Assembly: GCF_003265705.1 (NCBI RefSeq)
Contig: NW_020312867.1
Coordinates: 176,993-240,992 of the forward strand
Source of the DNA: Callorhinus ursinus
Taxonomy: Eukaryota > Chordata > Mammalia > Carnivora > Otariidae
Direction: 5' to 3'
DNA length: 64,000 nt
The notes beneath the pieces are model-generated. The model was not told the DNA's origin. It saw only the letters and a list, made by a program, of their open reading frames with translations, and did no database searches. Shown one piece after another: positions 55,440-64,000 of this stretch. The translations under genes and the position numbers were made by a program. Every line of letters starts with the position of its first letter. Position 1 is the stretch's first letter.

Positions 55440-56145
55440 TCATTCATTTCTGAAATACCACTTTTTTTAAAATGCATTTCAAAAACTATAGAAGTTCTGA
55501 GAACATGATCTCTTCAAAACCCTGGACATGGCTGAGGAACTGGAGAAAGAATCAATATCGCTGACTCCACAGTCCTTCAGCTTCTCTCACTTCAGTCCAG
55601 TGGGAACACTGGGCTTCTTCTTTCCACTCCTGAGTATGTCTGCCGAGCAGGGGAGAAGTTGCCGCAAACCTCTTCTATGCGGCTTGGGCCCTCTTCAAAG
55701 CAGTGATACTATTTCAGCAAAAAGTCCATGCAAGTGCTCACCCCGTGGTAAAAATCCATTTAAACAGGCTCTGGTTTATTTACTGTAACCAGAGCAGCAT
55801 GGAACTAGAGCTGGGATAATTGAGCCCTAATTCATCGACACTTTGGGAACAGCACTTTTGGAGTGGAGAATTCCAAAATGGGATGACTGAACTGGGCCAG
55901 ACTGGCCTTGGCTGGATTCTGGGAAGGAGCAAACATTGTCTTGGGTCGCCTGATAATTCTGACCAACACAGCCATCATGCCCTCGTCTGGGTTCAGGAGA
56001 CTGTGGGGCCAGCTGGGGCCAGTCAACTAGCCTGTCCCCTTGGAGGTTTCTGTGTACCCCTCAGGGGCTGATGTAAAGGAGATCTGATGCTGGGAAAGCA
56101 TGACCATCGCTTGTGTGCCTGGCACTGTGCTACTTTTTTAAAACT
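55440..56145. other. Unassigned sequence
   Basis: No repeat recognised. Frames of 83-86 residues are unsupported. Confidence 0.35.
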
Positions 56146-56159
56146 AAAATTAGGTTCTA

Positions 56160-56250
56160 AAACAATGAATCATGGAACACTACACCAAAACAAATTATGT
56201 AATATATGGTGATTAACATAACAATAAAAAAACTAAAAAAAAAATAAAAT
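56160..56250 (+). mobile_element. Very short carnivore L1 3' tail insertion
   Basis: Only about 90 bp of L1: 'AACAATGAATCATGGAACAC' to 'GATTAACATAACAATAAAAA' plus an A-rich tail. A perfect 14-bp target duplication AAAATTAGGTTCTA lies at 56146-56159 and 56251-56264, so this is a genuine, severely 5'-truncated insertion rather than a decayed longer element. Confidence 0.96.
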
Positions 56251-56264
56251 AAAATTAGGTTCTA

Positions 56265-57105
56265 GGTCCCAGGCTAAGTCCATTTTTCCTAAGAGGGTGT
56301 GCTGAGAAAATAGCCATTCTGAGTGGCTGCCCGGGCCTTTCACAGAATGACAGCCTGCTCCCCTCCCCCCAGGGTCTGGGCATTTAGATAAGGACCCTAG
56401 GATCAGAGCTTAGTATTCCTACCACAGGTTCCCAGCTGGCTTTTCCTGGGGTGCTTTTCAAAATAGCCAGTTAGAGTTCAGTCTGTGAAAAATGAGTGAC
56501 CGCTTCCCCAACCACCTCCTAAGTCATAAGTGCTTGCTACCCTGCCCTCCACCTCTTGTCCACTTGTGACCTGGGATGGAGGACTGCCTTCCTCAGTTTG
56601 CCGCACCCCCATCCTGGGACTCGTAAGCAACAAACCTTATGACTCTACTTCCTGTGAGTGTACTGAAACTGCGCCTTCAATCAAAATGACCCTGGAGTTT
56701 CATTTCCCCAAAATGGGAGCTCTGCTGCTGAGGAAGCTACCTGTTGACCCCTCATGGGTGGCTTGTGTCTCCTCATCCAGCACGTCATAATCTGCCTGTT
56801 CTCAACTCAGCACATGGGTGGCTGCAAGTCTTCCAGCACAGAGGGATCCGATGAGAATTGTTTCCAGCCTACTCTCCACACAACATTGCTGACCGATGCC
56901 TCTGGTCCTCACACATGGGGTAGCTCCCTAGGGACTCAAAAATACCAGAATTCTGGGGATGAGACATTCTGCTGTCCTTTGTTTCTGCTCTCCCCTAAGC
57001 CTCCTGGCATCACTCACATGGCTCTGCCCCTCCTTCAGCTTCTCTCAAGCATTCCTCTCTGTGACTCACCTAGGAATATTTCTGTCTTCGACTCGCTGTT
57101 AACTC
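56265..57105. other. Unassigned sequence
   Basis: No repeat recognised. A 130-residue frame at 56754-57146 runs into the L2 end that follows and shows no domain. Confidence 0.35.
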
Positions 57106-57109
57106 CAAA

Positions 57110-57510
57110 TTTCACTCATTCGTTTATTGATTCATTCATTCATTGAGAACTATTTATTGGCATGTTTAATTATATTACAGACATAGTCCTAGGTCTGGAG
57201 TGAACAAAATAACATTTCTGCCCTCATGGAGATTACATTCTAGAGAGGGTAAGGGAAAGGGAAAAAAAGTGTATTTCAGACCAGGAAGAAAATCAAAGAT
57301 AAGGGAAAGAGAACGTGAGAGAGTGGGTGTTATTTTATATAGGGTGCTCAGGGGAGGTGTCTATGACAAGATGACATTGGAGCAGAGACCTGAAGAATGT
57401 GAGGGAATAAGCTTTGGAGATACTGTTGGGAAGAATTTAAGGGTAGAAGAAGAAAAGCAAGTGCAAAAGCCCTGGGGTCCGTTCATGAATGGCATAGTCC
57501 AGGAAGACTT
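57110..57510 (-). mobile_element. L2 3' end, antisense, well preserved
   Basis: 'GATTCATTCATTCATTGAGA', 'CTGCCCTCATGGAGATTACA', 'TTCTAGAGAGGGTAAGGG', 'GACATTGGAGCAGAGACCTG' and 'AGCAAGTGCAAAAGCCCTGG' follow the reversed L2 terminus over 400 bp. The 153-residue plus-strand frame is this repeat. Confidence 0.93.
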
Positions 57511-57514
57511 CTCT

Positions 57515-57680
57515 CTTATTTCTTATTTTATATACATAATCTATACCCTTGCTATAATTTCTCATTTGCCTTTTCACTGGAATAAAGATCAGGGACCTTG
57601 GTTTATTCATATATATCTACCCAGGGCCTACCCCTGCTCTTGGAATATAGATGATGCTTAGTAAATGCTTGTTGAAAGAA
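57515..57680 (+). mobile_element. L2 3' end, sense
   Basis: 'GGAATAAAGATCAGGGACCT', 'ATCTACCCAGGGCCTACCCC' and 'AGTAAATGCTTGTTGAAAGA'. It lies back to back with the antisense L2. Confidence 0.7.
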
Positions 57681-57689
57681 AAGTAATCT

Positions 57690-57840
57690 CATTAATACTC
57701 CTAACAATCATATGAAAGAATATATGATTATAACTTGATAGATGAGGAAACAGAGAAATTAAATAATGCTCATGTTTGCACAGCTTGTACATGAGCAGTG
57801 TTGTCTAGATTCTGACCCATGTCTCTAAGGCCCAGAGCAA
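57690..57840 (-). mobile_element. MIR SINE, antisense
   Basis: 'AACTTGATAGATGAGGAAAC', 'AGAGAAATTAAATAATGCTC' and 'CAGATTCTGACC'-like sequence (TAGATTCTGACCCATG). Confidence 0.8.
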
Positions 57841-58855
57841 AAATGTTTCACGACAGTCTTACTGAGGAGTCAGAGCAGATCTTCCTATAAGCCTAGGGTC
57901 ATGTACGTGCAAAGTGGAATTTGTGTCATGACAACAGGCTTCCCAAACTGACCTGACTCTGCCTGCCTGCCTGTCTGCCTTTCTGGCTACCTCCCATCAT
58001 GTCCTGGGGACTAACGAATGCTGCATTCATGATGCTGGGCTTGCCTTGCAGCCCACCAGGGAGTTACTTGAGCAGAACAGAACTTAGGCAGAATGCAAGT
58101 GACATTAGGTCCATCTTCACAGCTGGGTGGTGGAAGGAAGGAAGGACCAATGTGGAATACTGGTGAGGGCTGGAGCAGGGTACAGGGGGCAAAGAATCGA
58201 CCAAGGTGAAGGGTTTTGGGAGGGAGAATGGAGAGATTTTCTGTCTACACACCTAGCTCCAATCAGCAGGGCATTCACTGGGGTCCAGGGAAGTGAGAAA
58301 GAGGGGACAATGGGATCCCTTCTGGCTGGGCTGGGCAGGTGACAGGGTAACAGGGACTGCTGGGAGCAGGGGCAGTTGGGCACTGCCTGCAATGTCTACA
58401 GTGAGCAGGTGTGGGCACCAGTAGGCACAGGGTCCTACACAGTCTGGTGGTATGCCCCAGGTCCCTGGCTCTGGTGAGTTTACTCCAGGCCTGGATGTTT
58501 GCCTTGGCAGCCCTGGAGCGTTAGCCTTGGCCTCGGCGTGATTCCCCAGTGGCCAGCACACCTGAAAGTCATTAGATTGGGGGTCCTATTTTGTTCTCAC
58601 ATTTCTAAGCAGTGACCTGCAGCCATGTGTGACAGGCCAGGCACTTTATCAATTCGCTTTCCGAAGCCCACCCCACCCATTCACCTTTCCCACTTCATCC
58701 ATCCCTGCCCAAGACCTACCAATCTTCCAAAACCCAGAGCTAACAGGGACCCTTTTCTTTCCTCTTTAATAAATATTTGTAAGGATTTTCACAACCTATT
58801 TAAGTCAACCTTCTTGGTTGGATTGAGTCAATCCAATGACTTGGATTAAGTCAAT
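57841..58855. other. Unassigned sequence
   Basis: A small CTGC-rich tract at 57957-57985 is the only marked feature. The 91-102 residue minus-strand frames have no domains. Confidence 0.35.
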
Positions 58856-58859
58856 CCTC

Positions 58860-58950
58860 CATTAATGAGGACTCTGAGGGTGGTCAAGTGACTTGCTCAG
58901 AATCACACAGCTGATAACGTGCAGAGTCTAGGTAGGAGCTGAGGCCTAGC
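58860..58950 (-). mobile_element. MIR SINE fragment, antisense
   Basis: 'GTGACTTGCTCAGAATCACA' and 'CAGCTGATAACGTGCAGAGT'. Confidence 0.75.
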
Positions 58951-59227
58951 CAATATCAAGAGGCCGTTGAAATGTGGGCATCACACAACCATCTACCACA
59001 AATACTCTGGCCAGTCTGCATTGACGTTTCCCACCTGCGACGCCCAAAGCCACCTTTTTCTCCTAATGTGAACCCAGTGCTCAGTTTGTCTGACCAGAAG
59101 CTACCAGAACACCTATTCTCATTCCAGTGTATTTGCAGCCACATGGGCATCTTAATGAAATTTACCTTCTTTTAAAAATATGTCTTCTAGAAATATATTT
59201 TTCTAGCCTTTGTTTGTATTTTTCTAA

Positions 59228-59455
59228 AGCCATGGGTCTCCACCAGGGACATCTTGTTCCCCAGAGGACATTTGGCCGTGTCTGGAGACACTCTTTGATT
59301 CTTGCAACTGGAGCAGGAGGGTGGTTCCAGTGTTTCTTGGGTAGGGGTCAGCAGTTCTGTTCACCATTCTATAATGCACAAGACAACCCTCCACAATAAA
59401 AAATTATCCAGCTCAAAAGGTCAACAGTGACAAGGTTGAGAAACTGCTCTAAAGT
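59228..59455 (+). mobile_element. MER20 (hAT-Charlie MITE), sense
   Basis: 'GAGGACATTTGGCCGTGTCT', 'GGAGACACTCTTTGATTCTT', 'CAACTGGAGCAGGAGGGTGG', 'TATAATGCACAAGACAACCC' and 'GTGACAAGGTTGAGAAACTG' span a near-complete MER20. In primates some MER20 copies act as regulatory elements. Nothing here shows that for this copy. Confidence 0.93.
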
Positions 59456-59675
59456 CATAAATAAATGCGTGTGATACTTTGTGTAGATTTTTATATATCG
59501 AGAAATACTTACCATCGACAATATGGCACTATGAATCACTAATGTGGTGTTACAGGCAGTTTGTGCCAGCTCATCCCAGTGTCCTGTGTACATCTCTTCC
59601 CAACACCAGTGCCAATAGCTTGAAATTGACCATGGTGGGACTATTTAGAAAGCCCTGCATATTAGGGCTTTGGGT

Positions 59676-59715
59676 TTTTGTTTTGTTTTGTTTTTTGTTT
59701 TCGTTATTGTTTTTT
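59676..59715 (+). repeat. (GTTTT)n simple repeat
   Basis: T-rich run with G every 5-6 bases. Confidence 0.9.
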
Positions 59716-59769
59716 TGGAGAGCCAGTTTATCATCACCCATTAAGAATTTTCTGTGTAACAAAGATTGT

Positions 59770-59955
59770 ACATTGTCATTTAATCTTCACAGCACTATGT
59801 GGTGACTAACATCATTACTCCAATTTAATATTAGGAAATGAGGCACAGAAAACTAAAGCAACTTGTCATATATAATACCATTATTAAATGGTGGGGAAAG
59901 GATTTGAAACCAGGCAGTCACACTCCAGAGCTTTTGCTTTAAACATTACGTGCCT
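59770..59955 (-). mobile_element. MIR SINE, antisense
   Basis: 'TTTAATCTTCACAGCACTAT', 'ATTAGGAAATGAGGCACAGA', 'GATTTGAAACCAGGCAGTCA' and 'CTCCAGAGCTTTTGCTTTAA'. One of the best preserved MIRs here. Confidence 0.93.
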
Positions 59956-60199
59956 GGCCACACATTAATTAGAAACAACTGTGATACACTGCGTATTCCT
60001 GAGTTGGTCCATCTGAGACAGACAAATGGATATTTACATTTAGTGCATCATATTCCAATATCATCTTACAAATTTGATATCTTGATAAATGATAGCATTT
60101 GCATGAAGTACTCTCTTTTGGGTAAATGTAGATATTTTACAAAGAATGAAGAGTAAAAAAACTCATTACAGAGTTCTTGAAATCCTAAAAGTAGTTGTC

Positions 60200-60440
60200 C
60201 TTCAAATTGTTGCCTACATGTCACCTTTTCAGTGAGATCTTCTCTAATCAATATTTTAAAATTGCAACTTCATTTTCTCCCCAGAAGCACACCCTATCTT
60301 CCTTCCTTTCTTATTTTCTTTGTAGCACATGTTCCTTAAGGTTGTGTATTTTTTTTTCACTTCAGCATCCCCAACACCTAGAACAGCGTGTGGTACATAA
60401 TATATGGTCAAGAAAAGGTTTGTTGAGTGAATAGATAAAT
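60200..60440 (+). mobile_element. L2 3' end, sense
   Basis: 'TACATGTCACCTTTTCAGTG', 'AGATCTTCTCTAATCAATAT', 'CCCCAACACCTAGAACAGCG' and 'GGTTTGTTGAGTGAATAGAT'. Confidence 0.88.
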
Positions 60441-60505
60441 GACAAATGCAGAGGCTTCTCCAAAATAGAAGATAACCCCATCACTTATACAAAGGTTCCA
60501 TGTCT

Positions 60506-60916
60506 TCGCTCGGCATCAGGGAAATCCAAATCAAAACCTCAATGAGATATCACCTCACACCAGTCAGAATGGCTAAAATTAACAAGTCAGGAAATGACAG
60601 ATGTTGGCAGGGTTGCAGAGAAAGGGGAACCCTCCTACACTGTTGGTGGGAATGCAAACTGGTGCAGCTTCTCTGGAAAACAGTACGGAGGTTCTTCAAA
60701 AAGTTGAAAATAGAGCTACCATACGATCCAGCAATTGCACTACTGGGTATTTACCCCAAAGATACAAATGTAGAGATCTGAAGGGGCACGTGCACCCCGA
60801 TGTTTATAGCAGCAATGTCCACAATAGCCAAACTGTGGAAAGAGCCAAGATGTCCATTGACAGATGAATGGATAAAGAAAATGTGATATATATATATATA
60901 TATGTATATATACACA

Positions 60917-60965
<49 letters not shown>

Positions 60966-61543
60966 GGAATATTATGCAGCCATCAAAAAGAATGAAATCT
61001 TGCCACTTGCAATGACGTGGATGGAGCTAGAGGGTATTATGCTGAGTGAAATAAGTCAATCCATGGATCATATGATGTCACTGATATGAGGAATTCTTAA
61101 TCTCAGGAAACAAACTGAGGGTTGCTGGAGTGGTGGGGGTGGGAGGGATGGGGTGGCTGGGTGATAGACATTGAGGAGGGTATGTGCTATGGTGAGCACT
61201 ATGAATTGTGCAAGACTATTGAATCACAGATCTGTACCTCTGAAGCAAATAATACATTATATGTTAAAAAAATAGAAGAAGAAGAAGAAGACAGCAGGAA
61301 GGGAAGAATGAAGGGGAGGAAATCGGAGGGGGAGACGAACCATAAGAGACAATGGATTCTGAAAAGCAAACTGAGGGTTCTAGAGGAGAGGGGGGTGGGA
61401 GGATGGGTTAGCCTGGTGATGGGTATTAAAGAGGGCACGTTCTGCATGGAGCACTGGGTGTTATATGCAAACAATGAATCATGGAACACTACATCAAAAA
61501 CTAATGATGTAATGTATGGTGATTAACATAACATAATAAAAAA
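60506..61543 (+). mobile_element. Carnivore L1, ORF2 end and full 3' UTR, 5'-truncated, with 15-bp target duplication
   Basis: The insertion is bounded by a perfect duplication AAAGGTTCCATGTCT (60491-60505 and 61544-61558), with the poly(A) tail running into it. The first 550 bp encode the ORF2 carboxy terminus with typical residues ([34 protein letters not shown]). A TGA stop at 60779-60781 and an expanded TA/CA repeat break the frame, so no protein can be made. The 3' UTR follows in two related modules (about 61100-61270 and 61355-61543), each with a purine-rich stretch. The last ends 'GATTAACATAACATAATAAA'. It is the most complete young L1 in the window. Confidence 0.98.
60886..60962 (+). 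repeat. (TA)n/(CA)n compound microsatellite inside L1
   Basis: The L1 at 32588 has GTGGTATATGTATACAATGG at this point. Here the same place holds about 27 bp of TA-type and 44 bp of CA-type repeat. Confidence 0.97.
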
Positions 61544-61558
61544 AAAGGTTCCATGTCT

Positions 61559-61832
61559 GATACATATTTATGAGAAATGCAGAGAAAGGGGGGATGTGCC
61601 CTTAGACAAATGTGTTAGACATCTTTCTAATAACCAAAATTGTAAAAGACAAATTGGACACTTGAAATAGTGGTGCTGGCTTAGCCGAACTGATACTGTT
61701 CTTCTGAAATAGTTGGAAGTTGGAGGTTTCTCCCCAAGTCCTCCCAGAGCACTGAGCATTTGCCATCATGGTCTTTGGGATGGACTTGGGGTCCATAGAA
61801 CAGCCAGCTATAGGTACTAAATACATGTGTAC
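61559..61832. other. Short unassigned gap
   Basis: Sequence between the L1 and the SINE. No feature recognised. Confidence 0.35.
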
Positions 61833-61848
61833 AAAATAGAATCTACCA

Positions 61849-62035
61849 GGCACCTGGGTGGCTCAGTCATTAAGCGTCTGCCTTCGGCTCAGGTCATGAT
61901 CCCAGGGTGCTGGGACTGAGCCCCACCTCGGGCTCCCTGCTCAGCAGGAAGCCTGCTTCTCCCTCTTCCACTCCCCCTGCTTGTGTTCCCTCTCTCGCTG
62001 TGTCTCTCTCTATCAAATAAATAAAATCTTTAAAA
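61849..62035 (+). mobile_element. CAN-SINE, sense
   Basis: 'GGCACCTGGGTGGCTCAGTC', 'CTGCCTTCGGCTCAGGTCAT', 'CCTGCTCAGCAGGAAGCCTG' and a tail AAATAAATAAAATCTTTAAA. The 16-bp target duplication AAAATAGAATCTACCA (61833-61848) and AAAATGGAATCTACCA (62036-62051) has one mismatch. Confidence 0.97.
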
Positions 62036-62272
62036 AAAATGGAATCTACCAATGCCAAGCCTTGCAAAAGGCCATGTTTATTAAAAAGGGACCTCCTTAT
62101 GACCGTTAGCTCCCTGAATGACTCACAGAAACAGATGTTCAAAATGTCCTCTTAGAAAGGAGCATGGCCTTGGTTAGTGCCTCAGCCTACTGATATTAGA
62201 TAACTGTAGAGAGTAGGGTTGTCAGGTGCAGCAATAAAAAATACAGGTCATTTAGTTAAGTTTGAATTTCAG

Positions 62273-62357
62273 AATATATATATATGTATATATACACACA
62301 CATATTTTTATATATATACACGCACACACATATGTATAATATATATAACATATATGT
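62273..62357 (+). repeat. AT-rich (TA)n/(CACA) compound repeat
   Basis: Alternating TATATA and ACACAC segments with TATGTATATA interruptions. Confidence 0.92.
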
Positions 62358-62740
62358 TTAAAAAGTATTTGTTGTTCATAGTTCATCTGAAATTCAAATT
62401 CAACTGGATATTCTATATTTAATCTGGCAACCCTAGCAGAGAGCTCAGAGTTGCTTGGTTACTGTTGGGGACTCTGCCCCACAGAGTGCTGAGGAGGCGA
62501 GGATGGAGACCAGGGACAGGAAGCGGTCCCAGGACACGATTAGTCAACAGTCCTGGGCACAGGCAGTCCCTGTCTTCTGCCTCAGAGAGTCATAATATTT
62601 GAGATCAGATAGACCCATTCCTGGCATTCACCTAAAACTCTTGTTGTTTTTTTTCTTCTGTTTTGTTTTCATTTCTACCTTCATTCAGTGATTTCCTTCT
62701 CACTTCTGTTATTGTGGGAACATTGAGAGTCATTCTAAAG
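62358..62740. other. Unassigned sequence
   Basis: Nothing recognised. Confidence 0.35.
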
Positions 62741-62744
62741 CCTG

Positions 62745-62890
62745 GTTGATTCAGAGAACACAAGGGACATTCGTAAAGATATGGATTCCCAGGGCCCACC
62801 TAACAAGTAGGTCTGGGATCAGACCTGAGACTCTGTTTTCTAAAAATCTCTTTCGGAGGTTCTGGTAGTTAGACATTTGGGGGAGCCAAC
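62745..62890. mobile_element. MER5-like hAT-Charlie fragment
   Basis: 'GGATTCCCAGGGCCCACCTA', 'GTAGGTCTGGGATCAGACCT', 'GAGACTCTGTTTTCTAAAAA' and 'GGAGGTTCTGGTAGTTAGAC'. It forms part of a 172-residue minus-strand frame, which I therefore reject as a gene. Confidence 0.6.
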
Positions 62891-63320
62891 TGAATACCTC
62901 AGTTCTATCAGACACTCTACACTGTTGAAGAATCTTGGAATTCAGTTTCATGGGGACAGGGATCAAGGCTGGAATGAAGTTTGGCCCACCTATGGAATGG
63001 GAGCAATATAGGGAAATAGGGCCCAGGATGCTATGCAAGGAAGAACCAAAGGCCTGGTTCATAAAAGGCTCATACCAAGGCAGGGTATGGGGAAAGCAGA
63101 CATAGACTTCACAGGGAAATGGGGTAATGCGAGTAGAAGGTCTAAGATGAATAAGGTGGCTGCTGCCATGAGGAACGTGGGTCACAATTCTAAATTCCAT
63201 AGAATAAAGCAGTTGGCATGCGGGAGGCAGTGAGGCAGTGCCCCCAGGCTGGTTGCAGCACAAAATCAAGTGATCTGAAAAATTAATTCATCTAAGTTTG
63301 AATGTCTTTATATGGAAAAT
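62891..63320. other. Unassigned sequence
   Basis: No repeat recognised. Confidence 0.35.
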
Positions 63321-63324
63321 GAAG

Positions 63325-63590
63325 ATTCATTAATTTCTTCATTTATTTATTGAATATGAGTGTCCACGAGTTAGACATCTACTGGAGTGTTAGAAAATCA
63401 GCAATGAATAAAATATGTAAGATGCCTACCTTTGCAAAGCTGATAGGTTATCAGAGAACACAGATAATAAACAAGGAAAAGGGAACAAATAAAAAAGGAA
63501 AAGGAAACAAGTGGTTATTACTGTAACTAGTTATTGATTGTAATTGCTAGTTAATGCCAGAAAAGGAACAAGGAGTTATATTAAAAGATG
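63325..63590 (-). mobile_element. L2 3' end, antisense
   Basis: 'TTCTTCATTTATTTATTGAA', 'CAGCAATGAATAAAATATGT' and 'CAGATAATAAACAAGGAAAA' match the reversed L2 terminus. Confidence 0.7.
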
Positions 63591-63595
63591 CTTTC

Positions 63596-64000
63596 GGCCA
63601 ACAGACACATGAAAAAGTGCTCAACATCGCTCGGCATCAGGGAAATCCAAATCAAAACCTCCATGGGATATCACCTCACACCAGTCAGAATGGCTAAAAT
63701 TAACAAGTCAGGAAACAACAGATGCTGGCGGGGATGCGGAGAAAGGGGAACCCTCCTACACTGTTGGTGGGAATGCAAGCTGGTGCAGCCACTCTGGAAA
63801 ACAGTATGGCGGTTCCTCAAAGAGTTGAAAATAGAGCTCATACGATCCAGCAATTGCACTACTGGGTATTTACCCCAAAGATACAAATGTAGGGATCCGA
63901 AGGGGTACGTGCACCCCAATGTTTATAGCAGCAATGTCCACAATAGCCAAACTGTGGAAAGAGCCAAGATGTCCATCGACAGATGAATGGATAAAGAAGA
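63596..64000 (+). mobile_element. Carnivore L1, ORF2 end, runs off the window
   Basis: Begins at 'GGCCAACAGACACATGAAAA' and continues through the ORF2 carboxy terminus ([38 protein letters not shown]). Compared with the copy at 60506, two bases are missing near 63838 (GAGCTCATACG against GAGCTACCATACG), which breaks the frame. The 3' UTR and any target duplication lie beyond 64000. Confidence 0.95.

Noticed and set aside
57200..57661. 153-residue plus-strand frame
   Set aside because: It is antisense L2 read through into a sense L2 end.
62751..63269. 172-residue minus-strand frame, the longest in the window
   Set aside because: About 140 bp of it is a MER5-like fragment. There is no recognised domain, and no splice or promoter context.
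63588..63986. 132-residue frame resembling a reverse-transcriptase tail
   Set aside because: It is a frame-shifted L1 ORF2 remnant and not a host gene. Annotated as a mobile element.

Overview
This window is non-coding nuclear DNA from a placental carnivore of the Caniformia, most likely the arctoid branch (bears, seals, sea lions, mustelids). The evidence is the interspersed repeats. Nine tRNA-Lys-derived CAN-SINEs carry the 'GCCTGGGTGGCTCAGT' type of head. None carries the 'GATCCCTGGGTGGCGCAG' head typical of dog SINEC_Cf, so a canid is unlikely. Several L1 3' ends share one carnivore-type 3' UTR. I cannot name the species.

I found no convincing protein-coding gene, tRNA, rRNA or CpG island. 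Every long open reading frame I examined falls in a repeat or lacks recognisable domains and codon structure. The window is best read as intergenic or deep-intronic sequence. One possible internal exon with good splice sites (49093-49230) is listed at low confidence.

Layout. 0-6.5 kb: an L2 piece, an endogenous-retrovirus-like solo LTR, an internally deleted Tigger1/MER2-type DNA transposon abutting an antisense L1 5' UTR, then L2, MIR and an old L1M tail. 7-20 kb: four CAN-SINEs with target-site duplications (TSDs), a MaLR LTR, MIRs, and an antisense L1 3' end with a 17-bp duplication. 20-32 kb: MLT1-type LTR remnants, several microsatellites, many MIR/L2 fragments and a largely repeat-free GC-richer stretch (about 21.1-22.5 kb). 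32-34 kb: a carnivore L1 tail inserted in an older L2, and a tiny L1 insertion with an apparent 3' transduction. 34-49 kb: MIRs, an MLT1 LTR, an ancient L1 split by MER5A, a Charlie-type MITE, a MaLR LTR split by a SINE, and a repeat-poor block at 44.75-47.2 kb. 49-51 kb: the most unusual structure, an inverted duplication of about 245 bp (arms 49648-49890 and 50750-50995) with a perfectly shared 63-nt core. 51-64 kb: L2, MIR, MER20, a CA-rich minisatellite, a 90-bp L1 tail insertion, a 1-kb L1 with a 15-bp duplication and an expanded TA/CA microsatellite, a SINE, and the start of another L1 that runs off the end.

Repeat family names come from recall of consensus sequences and reading by eye. 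Boundaries of old elements (MIR, L2, MaLR) are approximate to tens of bases. Boundaries of the young L1 and SINE insertions are firmer because their target-site duplications are visible.
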